NCBI GenBank assembly: GCA_022560025.1
Contig: JAFISE010000020.1
Location: 1-64,000 of the forward strand
Direction of reading: 5' to 3'
Source: Stagonosporopsis chrysanthemi
Lineage: Eukaryota > Ascomycota > Dothideomycetes > Pleosporales > Didymellaceae
DNA: 64,000 bases
In this document: positions 42,387 through 51,394 of the stretch, in pieces
Layout: each line of letters begins with the position of its first letter
Position numbering within the stretch: the first letter of the stretch is position 1
Position numbers and translations under genes: made by a program
The notes under the pieces: model-generated
The model's input: only the letters and a program-made list of their open reading frames with translations
What the model was told of the DNA's origin: nothing
Database searches by the model: none

Positions 42387-42892
42387 GCTCGACGCAAGCG
42401 ATCTGTGACTACCCTTCTGCTTCATCTTTATCGTTAAGACATCCACTTTTCTCCTTGCCTTATATGGCTTTCCACTAATATAGAATCACGCCCTTCGACA
42501 CATTCTACGACACCCTTACGGCCTGTTTCATTTCTCGGCATTAGTTCTGGTCCATTACACATGCAGGGTTTCTTTGGTCCCGAACGTAATATGGTATTCC
42601 TTTTCTGATTTCATCCGATACCCGGGCCGCGCTTGGTTTCAAATCCTCATATTTCCATTTGTTGCAATATTCCTGGTGATGACGTCTTGGGGCGTTTCAG
42701 GCATAGCGGGAGCAGTCCAGAATCGGCAGTGGTACTGCAATACGATGTAGCATAGATTGATACCGCTCCACAAGGGCAATTCAAATCCGAATACTTTTCC
42801 ACCACCAAGACGTTCTCATCGTTTCAGATATATCAGTTGAAAGACAGTTACCAGCCACAATGACCCCGCGCCATGTCACTGGCGCCCCGTTT
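42387..42892. other. Intergenic region
   Basis: 3' flanks of the Uds1-like gene and of the candidate minus-strand exon. No other feature seen. Confidence 0.45.
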
Positions 42893-43047
42893 CTACCGGC
42901 TGGGGTCGTCGGAGTACAGCTCCTTGAAGGTTCGACCGTCGTTCAATTCCAAGGACCAGGTATGACCAACGATGACATGTCTGTATAAGTCCGTGCTGAA
43001 ATACTGGTGAGTCTTGGTTGTAGATGTGTACTTGTCCCTGGACTTGG
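42893..43047 (-). CDS. Candidate terminal exon of an unrecognised gene
   Basis: A 51-codon frame ends at a TAG (42893-42895). It has strongly coding codon usage and reads KSRDKYTSTTKTHQYF, then DLYRHVIVGHTWSLELNDGR and FKELYSDDPSR. It begins after a plausible acceptor (gactag, intron end at 43048). A GTATAA donor 50 nt upstream would join it in phase to VETDYSC, giving a preceding exon ending at 43098. I could not trace a start codon with confidence, so the gene is partial. No family recognised. Confidence 0.4.
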
Positions 43048-43098
43048 CTAGTCAAGGAGTATCTGTTGAGGTCATCGTGAGACTAGATTTCTTATACC

Positions 43099-43707
43099 AC
43101 AGCTATAGTCTGTTTCAACGGCACCGGGACGTTTGCCACCACAAACGTGCTATAGTAGACTAGTCCAAACACGGGTTCGGAACGCACTCGAAGAAGCACA
43201 ACAGAACTTGAAGTTAAGCGTCACAATGACACTCGCTGACCACACGTCCGGATGTCGGCTCGCTTGTGGATACGCAAACCGTGTATCGGAGGCAGAAGAT
43301 GTTACGGTATGGAGATTGCGGCAACGAATTGTTCTGGGTGTTCAATGTCGGGTTTAACACCTATAGTCCGCGGCTGTGTTTCAGGGCCTCAAACGCAGGG
43401 GAACCTGCTCCGGAGCGTCCGCCGGGTAAACTCGCACAGGGCGCGCAGCCTCAGGAATGCCAGCCTTGCGATATTCACCACCAGGTCATGTGCTATCAGC
43501 AAATGTCTAATCCAGATCGAATCCGACTTCAGTCAGAAGAGTGAACATGGGTGGGGCAGCTCGCTCGCCATCCCTTCCGCAACCACCAAAGCCAGGGTTT
43601 CCGGTTGGGCCTTAGCGGGGTTGTACGCACAGACCACCTCGAAAAGTTTCGACTGGGACGACACGCAATAATTGACTGAATCAACACACTCACCACAGAT
43701 CACCGCC
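43099..43707. other. Region between candidate exon and PRPP synthetase
   Basis: May contain 5' exons of the minus-strand candidate gene. Otherwise it is the promoter region of the PRPP synthetase gene. No firm feature. Confidence 0.35.
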
Positions 43708-45144
43708 ATGGCGACAAACAGCATCAAGCTGCTCACTGGCAACAGCTACCCTCAGCTCGCTCAGCTGGTCGCTGACAGGTGGGTTCTGCCCTTTTTGAAC
43801 GATCCAAAACCCATCTTGGCACGCTGGTCACCGCGTTCATGCTTGACATGGCGTCCAAGCAATTCGACTGGAGGCACGCAAATCAGCTGCCGCTCTCACC
43901 TATAATCTCAAGAGATTAGAAGCCAGCCCGGACACGTTTACCTTGGATTGCTTTCATTTCCTAGTACAGCACTGACGATTGATTACAGGCTCGGTATCGA
44001 GCTTACCAAGATCCTTGTCCTTCAGTACTCGAACCAAGAAACCTCCGTCACCATCGGCGAATCTGTTCGCGATGAGGATGGTATGCATTATTTTCAAATC
44101 ATGTGATCTACTGTAGCTCATCGTTTGACAGTGTTCATCCTGCAATCTACCCCACCAGGCGATATCAACGATGCTCTTATGGAGCTCTTGATTATGATCA
44201 ACGCGTGCAAGACTGCATCAGCACGTCGTATCACTGCCGTCCTTCCGAACTTTCCCTACGCTCGCCAGGACAAGAAGGACAAGTCGCGTGCACCAATCAC
44301 GGCCAAACTGATGGCCAATATGCTTCAGACTGCTGGTTGCAACCACGTGATTACCATGGATCTCCACGCCAGTCAGATACAGGGCTTCTTCAATGTCCCT
44401 GTCGACAATCTCTACGCTGAGCCTAGCACGCTAAGATGGATTCGCGAGAATTTGGACGTAAAGAACTGTGTGATCGTCAGCCCGGATGCTGGAGGTGCAA
44501 AAAGGTGAGCATTTCCTGCCTGTGAGACAATGTGCCGTGAAACGCGCTCGTCTAAAGTGCAACATGCCCATTGCGAAGAGGCTAGATGGCCTGTAATCAC
44601 ATCTTCGGATGTCAGGTGCGCCATTTGTTGATTCGCAATGCTAACGCCAGTACAGGGCTACGTCTATTGCTGATGGTCTCAACTTGCCATTTGCGCTTAT
44701 CCACAAAGAGCGCACTCGTCCGAATGAGGTGTCCAGGATGACACTTGTCGGAGAAGTGGCTGGCAAGACTGCCATTCTTGTCGACGATATGGCGGATACG
44801 TGTGGTACACTCGTAAAAGCCGCAAGCGTTTTGATCGACCAAGGCGGAGCAAAGGACGCTATCGCTATCGTCACCCACGGTATTTTGAGTGGTAGCGCCA
44901 TTGAAGCTCTAAATGGTAGCCGTCTCAAGAAGATTGTTGTGACCAACACGGTGCCACACGAGGCAAAGAAGGAGGTCTGCGACCGCATTGAGACGATCGA
45001 CATCAGTCCCACTGTAAGTGAACATGTGAGCGATATTTGTTCATGTTACGACTTCTGACCAATGTGTAGCTTGCCGAGGCTTGCAGACGTACCCATAACG
45101 GCGAGAGCGTATCTTTCCTCTTCAAGCATGCGCCCGTTGATTAG
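43708..45144 (+). CDS. Ribose-phosphate pyrophosphokinase (PRPP synthetase)
   Basis: Five exons: 43708-43778, 43989-44080, 44132-44504, 44656-45013 and 45070-45144; 322 aa with all phases consistent, close to the length of short fungal Prs proteins. It starts MATNSIKLLTGNSYPQLAQL and includes PPGDINDALMELLIMINACK, NFPYARQDKKDKSRAPITAK, TMDLHASQIQGFFNVPVDNL, and the PRPP-binding loop ILVDDMADTCGTL. The enzyme transfers pyrophosphate from ATP to ribose-5-phosphate, feeding purine, pyrimidine, His and Trp synthesis. Yeast has five paralogues and I cannot say which this matches best. Intron 1 (210 nt) and intron 3 (151 nt) are long for this window. Confidence 0.97.
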
Positions 45145-46320
45145 GTCCGGTATACCCCACAAGAGCACATGCTTTCATTCGTTACTGGCGTTCAGGAGTA
45201 TGGTCCAAAACTACATTGCGACCTTGCCGGTATTTGGGCTATTTTGATGAGATATTACATGCTCACCGATCGCGATCTCCGCCACATGGTGAAGCCACTG
45301 CCGTCGAAGAGATGAGAAGTTTGTCGCACTAAACCCGCATTAACGATTGCGAATTTCCAAATATTGCCTCCCGCTAGGCTGTGGCATAATATGAACCCGC
45401 TGTCAACGGGTTTGACGTTTCGTGGCAAGGCGACAAATGTTTTGCGATTGTGCATTTGCACTAACGCGGCTAGCACGATATGGGTCGCGCCGGTCAAACT
45501 TTATCTCGTCTTCAAACTGGCTATCTACCCAACTCAGGCGCATGGGATCGGTCTTTGAAGGGTGCAGCTTGCCCGATATTCTAATCGCCAACAATGCTTA
45601 CTGTAACTCCGCGCTCAAGGCCCCCAAACGTCTTTCGCCTCCACTTCGGACCGCAAGCGTCCCAAACTCCTTTTAGTTGGCCTTCTACATTTTGGTACAC
45701 TTAAAAGCTAATGGCTTGACTGCTTCTGTATGCAACACCGAGATCTGCGAACGATCGACGATCGACGGTACGAGTAATGACATTGCGGAGGTGCCTTTGC
45801 TTCAAACTCTGTGCACGTGGCAATTGCTTCACACATTGGCGGATCCGTACTTCCGCTGCCCCTCCTTGGAGTCTGATTAATCTCCTATACGGGAGCTCCA
45901 CATGTGTAGTCTCCTAACGTTTTGGGGTCTCACAGACAGTGAAGGAAAGTACCGTCACTAGCGTCTGGAAGCTTCCTATACCACGTGGTTTCGTTTTCGC
46001 GTCAGCTTCGTGTCCCTCATCTCCAGCCGATGTTGAAGATGTAGTGGAGATTGTACTATAATCATGCGTTTTCAAAGCAAGAAATGCAGGGTCTCAGGGT
46101 CCACGGGTAGATCTTGTTGCCAGTCAAAGCTACTTTTATTTGTCGAAGCTTTCAACGACTTGGCCCTGCTTTGATGACTGACTCAGTAGCAGATATACAC
46201 TATCAAGACCGGCGTTTCGACGCGTGTACAAGATATGGATGTGGATTGCTTTTCTCCGAATCGAGGTTTTTTTGCAATTGCCATGTCATGAGTACCGCGA
46301 TGTTGGTACAGAGGTTTGAC

Positions 46321-46990
46321 TCATGGTTGTAGTGTATTTACGGGTTTATGCAAGCTGCTAATCGCGCTAGACAAAATCACTTCAGCGTCCACTACAGCAC
46401 TACTGTGTGGGGTGAGGCTCATCATTGTAGCTTTCAAGAGTAACGTCGCCGAGACCTCCGGCCAGAATTGATGCTTATGCTCCAGCGAAAACGCCAGCCA
46501 CACAACATCATCCACCCCAAGCTAGGTGTTTCCAAAGCTAACAAGTGTGCACCTCCGAACGAAACTAGCACCAAGCGATTCATTGCCAGATCAAGCGCGT
46601 AATGAACGTGCATTGGCAGCTCAATGTCAGCCTTTGCAAAAAAAGAAGACCCCCTCCGCTCCGCTCTGCCCGCCTCCATTACCGCCTAAACTACACGCAA
46701 GCCCTCGTGCTGGGAGGTTAAACCACCTCGAATCCTTCAGCTCGCTCGGAACGCGCCGAGCACACTTTACCCGATCGTCCACGCCGCACGAGAAACTAGA
46801 CCAAGCACGTGTTCGGCGCCACAAGTCTTTGGACCCCGTTGCGAGAACAAAAATGTGAACGCCGAGCAGGGTCCATAGAAGAGCGTGTGCGCTGTAGGGA
46901 ACCCTCAACAGCTTGTGTGGCGCCTCGTAGTAAATGACGTGCATTAGGTTTGTGCCGGCGAGAAGGAAGGCCCGAAGAACATTCACCTCA
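46321..46990 (-). other. Unresolved minus-strand coding-like frames
   Basis: Two frames look protein-like. The upstream one includes LRAFLLAGTNLMHVIYYEAP and LLWTLLGVHIFVLATG, a hydrophobic pair like membrane spans. The downstream one includes VVWLAFSLEHKHQFWPEVSA and ends LHKPVNTLQP. I could not join them with convincing splice sites, nor find a start codon. It may be a gene with introns, a decayed gene or chance. Confidence 0.25.
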
Positions 46991-47100
46991 GGAAATCAAA
47001 TGCTGTCCCTAGCTCCGCCTCCAGTAGGATAGCGTCCCGGCTGTGCAGAGCCGGTGAGGCCGAATGCGTATATGCAGTGTTCACGTAAATGATACATGAT

Positions 47101-47291
47101 CGGGCCTGCGTCAAAAGCTTCTGTTGTAGAGGCTATTATACGCTGGGAAGGACAGGCGAGACCCCTAACGGAATCATTGGAAGATCAATTGCGAGGCTGA
47201 ATGCATGCAATATTATGCAAGTGATGCAAGTCGGTCCTGCCTCAAAAGCTTCTTTCATCGAGGTTCTGCGCCGGGAAGGACAGACGAGAAC
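47101..47291. repeat. Diverged direct repeat pair
   Basis: 47101-47162 and 47231-47291 align along about 61 positions with roughly three quarters identity. They share tcaaaagcttct and gggaaggaca. Many differences are C/T or G/A. It looks like an old local duplication. Confidence 0.65.
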
Positions 47292-47582
47292 GCTTGGACA
47301 TTGCAAGATGTGGCTCCTGACCCTCACATTTGTTCGCAAGGGCAGCATGGAAGATACATTGTGGGTTGTGGAGCGGGATATCCTGCTGCAGAGATATTGA
47401 TTTTGTGGTTCAGAAGGCTGCATACGTGCAAAATACAGGCAGATTTATGAGTCTGCATCTTGAGCGTGCAGATGCTGCACGACTACATCACTATGTACAT
47501 ACTATATTGAATGACTGAGCCTTGAGGTGAAAAGACGCATTGGGGCCTCAAGCCAGACGATCAATACAGACAGAAGCAGGAA

Positions 47583-47926
47583 ATGACTTCGACTCGCTCT
47601 CACTACAGTAGAAACGAGTGAAGTCTTATATCAACGCATCGGCACTGCGCATTCACACAACCAAGCATAGCAGATTCCAACATCTACGATTGCCGCTGCT
47701 AATTTTGTCACTACCCACAGCCCTGAAGAGAAAGGAACAACAGCGTTCACGTTTCCTTTCCTTCCTGTCGCGACAACAATTCATCCAAGAGAAACACACC
47801 ATTCCCGCACTCGCACGTGAATGTCCATCCGATCCCCCTCCTTATGTAGCTGACTTAAGCTTGAGAGAGCGTATACGGAGGGGCCTTCGTGCAGCAACCA
47901 ATGTTCTGAATCGAGCAAGGCGATGA
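47583..47926 (+). CDS. Possible small basic protein (two exons)
   Basis: Exon 1 (47583-47607) MTSTRSHY joins through GTAGAA...CCACAG (intron 47608-47720) in phase to 47721-47926; 76 aa. The product is basic, with PSDPPPYVADLSLRERIRRG near the C-terminus. The frame of exon 2 has no internal ATG, which is why an upstream exon is needed. The donor is weak and no family is recognised, so this is only a candidate. Confidence 0.3.
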
Positions 47927-48167
47927 GGTGTATACGATCAATCTGACCTTGTAACGTAGACAAGGCGGAGCTGTTATGGACACAAAGACCTGAGGGTAGG
48001 GGGAGGCTAGATGTGTGGGCGACAAGGGGCTTGAAGATACTGTAGTGGAATGGACGTTAGAAATGAGTCGTCACGATAACCCGGTAGAGCGATGAAAGGC
48101 GCACCGACGAACAGGGTGATGTGATGTCATATGATATGATTTGACAAGGTGGAGTATTGCTCTGCTA

Positions 48168-49922
48168 CTACGACGAGTCTCGCGTCTCCGTGAGCGAAGC
48201 GCGTGCCCAGCGAGCTTCTCGCGCGCGATCACGGTCTATCATCTCCTTCATTGCGATTTCTTCGCTCTCGGTTCTCTCCTCGACTTCTGTAGTGTCACCC
48301 CCGTTCTTCCTGTCATTTTTGCTCTTTCTCTCACTTTCGGCCTCAGAACTTGACCCCAACCTTCCCCCTCGCTTTTCCATTGATCTGTATTTGCCAGTAG
48401 ACGAGAACTTCCGCACTTTCGTGAAGCCTAATCCTTTGAATGAGTCGGGTTCTTGCTTGGTCTTTTTGGATTCTTCCACTTCTTCCCCAGCCAGCAGCTC
48501 CTTGGTAGACTGCCCGCGACTTTCGAGCACGAACGCCATGCCGAGTGAGTGCGTGCCGTGCTTTCCATGGACACTTTGCAGTGCCGTATCTTCCGTTGCA
48601 TTCGCTTGGTCTACCCAAAATGTTGTCCCTTCAAAAAGGCGTTTAGCTGTCCTGTACACTGTTGCGTTGATGGGTGTGAGGCCGTCCTTCTCCATAGTGG
48701 CATCAACCTGCAATCTACCACTCGCGTGTCCAATAGTAATTGTACCATCTATAACAGGCTCAGGCGCAAGCAGCTGTTCGACAATGGTGCCAGGTATGCG
48801 TGCTGCGACAGCGGTGGTTAAAGCTGCTGTGAGCGGAATAGCTCGGTGCGGTTGCGTATCGGAGAGGAAGCGAGCTATGAGATCTGTTTGCGAAGTCTGG
48901 AGTGTCTGGCCAGACAAGACAGGATGCTCAGCAGACATGGAAATCAGCCCGATTTTGGGTATTGTGCGAGGGACGGCATCTTCGTTGGGAGCGATGCCCA
49001 TGTTCACCGCGGCAGACTTGCGTATTGATTCGAGCAGAGCTAGCTTATCTGGAAGCTTGTTGAAGTCATTAGGCAAAATGGTGCCATCTATACCAACATC
49101 GCTTGCACGTATGAAGATGCAAGGATTGGCGCCATCGACGCAGCTGACCCTGTGGCCCAAAATACGATCGATTCTGTTACCAGTAGGCAGCACCTTCCCA
49201 GTCTTACTGCCGTATGGCTGCTCAAAGTCTAGCTTGATCTTGGAGCCATGCCCAGTCACGCCATCGATTGCGTAATCACCAACGACAGCAGCTTGTCCTC
49301 CAGCGACGTTGAAAGTCGCTTTGATAATTTTGCCGGTGTTCGTGTTACGAATCCGGACGGTGACTTCGCCGTTGCCTCGAGCATATGTTCGTGGTGGTAG
49401 TAGTCCAGCATTGTAGGCGTAGGGACCGATGGCGCTGCTCATGTTGCCGCAATTGCCTGCGACATCCACCTCGTCGTTCTCAATACCCAGACCAACGAAT
49501 GTATAGTCAATATCAATGCCGTCCACTGCCTCTCCTCGAGCATGAACCGTCTCAAGCAAGCCGCGTGCGCCATCCAGTGTTTGGTATTGAAGCCTTTCAG
49601 CGATTGCTTGCTTGGTCACTGGCGTCCTCTTGCCGTAGGGCTCAACTAGGCAAATCTTACTTAGACTCGATATGCCAGCTCCCATTCCGTCGAGCTGACG
49701 ACCGTAAAGATCGCCGCTGCCGATTATTTGCCGGAACATCCCAGGCCATTTTGCACGATCTTGTGGAAGGTGCTGGGGTTGGAAGAGGACGGCGCGCGAG
49801 GTACCGCCTCTGTAGTACGCGGCTTGGATCGGGGCCTGAATAGCAGCGGCCCTGGGTTTGGGCGTATCATTGACAGCAGCGTAGGCGCGGATGCGCAGAG
49901 AAAGGGAGGGCGAAGGTCTCAT
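48168..49922 (-). CDS. PrpF-family protein
   Basis: Intronless frame of 584 aa from the ATG at 49922. The N-terminal 25 residues are Arg/Ser/Ala-rich without acids, a likely mitochondrial presequence. The body shows the PrpF pattern: QAAYYRGGTSRAVLF, GMGAGISSLSKICLV, DEVDVAGNCGNMSSAIGPYA, VAGGQAAVVGDYAIDGV and ATMEKDGLTPINATVYRTAK. PrpF proteins have the diaminopimelate-epimerase fold. In bacteria they assist AcnD in the 2-methylcitrate cycle as aconitate isomerases. The last ~120 residues are a charged, disordered extension not typical of bacterial PrpF. It is divergent from MGE1. Confidence 0.9.
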   Translation of the reverse strand: MRPSPSLSLRIRAYAAVNDTPKPRAAAIQAPIQAAYYRGGTSRAVLFQPQHLPQDRAKWPGMFRQIIGSGDLYGRQLDGMGAGISSLSKICLVEPYGKRTPVTKQAIAERLQYQTLDGARGLLETVHARGEAVDGIDIDYTFVGLGIENDEVDVAGNCGNMSSAIGPYAYNAGLLPPRTYARGNGEVTVRIRNTNTGKIIKATFNVAGGQAAVVGDYAIDGVTGHGSKIKLDFEQPYGSKTGKVLPTGNRIDRILGHRVSCVDGANPCIFIRASDVGIDGTILPNDFNKLPDKLALLESIRKSAAVNMGIAPNEDAVPRTIPKIGLISMSAEHPVLSGQTLQTSQTDLIARFLSDTQPHRAIPLTAALTTAVAARIPGTIVEQLLAPEPVIDGTITIGHASGRLQVDATMEKDGLTPINATVYRTAKRLFEGTTFWVDQANATEDTALQSVHGKHGTHSLGMAFVLESRGQSTKELLAGEEVEESKKTKQEPDSFKGLGFTKVRKFSSTGKYRSMEKRGGRLGSSSEAESERKSKNDRKNGGDTTEVEERTESEEIAMKEMIDRDRAREARWARASLTETRDSS

Positions 49923-50161
49923 CACGCATCATGCGTCATGGTGAAGGCGGAAGCTGTGCAAGCCCGCGGGAGCTGTTCGGGATGCAGGCCGAGGTGCGGT
50001 GACGCTGCTGGTGGCACGGTCCCTCCGCGATGACCTCCGAAATTTTGTCTCTGGTAGCTTCTACTGTCTGTGTTATCCCATCGCCTCCATCTTGCGCCTG
50101 CGCCAACACTCCTGCCATACTCACTCCATCTCTCATCACACATCACGCATCACACGCCGCA
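49923..50161. promoter_or_regulatory. Divergent promoter between PrpF-like gene and MGE1
   Basis: 239 nt separate the opposed start codons of two predicted mitochondrial proteins. The DNA must contain both core promoters and leaders. Near 50140-50158 it has cacatcacgcatcac-type CT/CA-rich leader sequence. Confidence 0.5.
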
Positions 50162-50892
50162 ATGTTCCAAAGAAGCCTCCTTCGCGCCTCGAGACAGGCT
50201 GCCCTCCGCCCTGCCGCCTTTGCGCCGATCAGACAGCAAGTCGCACGCACACGAGCTGCTGCACCTGCTATCAGATGGTACTCGGACGCACCAGCATCAA
50301 AGGAGGGTGAGGCAGCAGAGAAGAAGGAGGATGCGCCCAAGGATGAGTCAGCGCAGCTGAAGGAGCAGCTCGAGAAGAAGGACAAAGAGATTGTCGAACT
50401 GAAGGTAACTAGACTCTCTTTCATCTCGCCATGGATAAGAATTAACGTCAATGGCAGGACAAGTACCTCCGCTCAGTCGCCGACTTCCGCAATCTCCAGG
50501 AGCGTACAGCGCGCGAGACCAAGGCTGCTAAGGACTTCGCCATCCAGCGCTTCGCCCGCGATCTCGTCGAATCCGTTGATAACCTCGACCGCGCCCTCTC
50601 CACCGTCGCGCCCGAGAAGCTGAAGGGTGACAACCAGGACTTGACCTCTCTGCACGAGGGCGTCAAGATGACCGACGGCATCCTGATCAACACACTGAAG
50701 AAGCACGGTCTCGAGCGCTTCGATCCCTCCGAAACCAGCGAGAAGTTCGATCCCAACGTCCACGAGGCTGTTTTCATGGCACCGCAGCCAGGCAAGGAGG
50801 ATAACACCGTCTTTTTCACCCAGCAGAAGGGCTTCTATCTGAACGGACGCGTGCTGAGGCCCGCTAAGGTCGGCGTTGTCAAGAACGCCTGA
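50162..50892 (+). CDS. MGE1: Mitochondrial GrpE nucleotide exchange factor
   Basis: Exons 50162-50404 and 50458-50892 with a 53-nt intron; 225 aa. It has a presequence (MFQRSLLRASRQAALRPAAF), an acidic Lys/Glu coiled-coil region, then the GrpE core: DKYLRSVADFRNLQERTARE, FAIQRFARDLVESVDNLDRAL, GVKMTDGILINTLKKHGLER and the C-terminal beta domain FDPNVHEAVFMAPQPGKEDN. It releases ADP from mitochondrial Hsp70 during import and folding. Confidence 0.97.
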
Positions 50893-51394
50893 GCACTGCC
50901 CTCTTCACATTTTATGTTTTGACAGCTCCCATGTTTGGGGAGCCTGTGTACTCGCATCTGTATGAGTATTTGTCTGGCTCGGTACGGCTACACCTGGATG
51001 GTTATATTTGGGCATGGTACATTGGGCACGGCGTTGTTGTGTACGTCATATCGCGCTGGTTGTGCGTTTCTTCACAGCATATCTGTATATTCCCCTCTCA
51101 CGCATTTCAAAAGCCTTGGCAGTACGAGGAGCTGCTGTTGTACATTGTAATATTAGTCATGACGACAGAGGTGCTACGATAGATGGCAAAACCATTATGA
51201 ATGCAATAATTGCATGTACTACCATCAGAACGATTCTAATTGTGACTGGTGTGTTACGAGGTGGCTCATTCCTTTGTTGGGTGATGCTTTCCCTCTTCGA
51301 ACTGCACTACGCTAGCGTATCGACCCTTGAAAGAGCAGACCTCACGAACGCGCCATCACAACACCACCATCATATATACACATCCCAACATTGA
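50893..51394. other. Intergenic region
   Basis: MGE1 3' flank and promoter of the Zn2Cys6 gene. No gene seen. Confidence 0.5.

Larger units (their letters stand above)
45145..48167. other. Gene-poor region of about 3 kb
   Basis: Only weak small-gene candidates are seen here: minus-strand frames at 46321-46990 and a possible two-exon gene at 47583-47926. A diverged direct repeat lies at 47101-47162 and 47231-47291. No transposase motif. Confidence 0.45.

Noticed and set aside
42940..42975. tRNA B-box-like ggttcgacc near 42938
   Set aside because: No matching A box, acceptor stem or anticodon arm; it lies inside the candidate coding exon on the other strand.
48157..49275. Plus-strand 372-aa Ser-rich frame
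   Set aside because: Antisense of the PrpF-like gene; no motif of its own.
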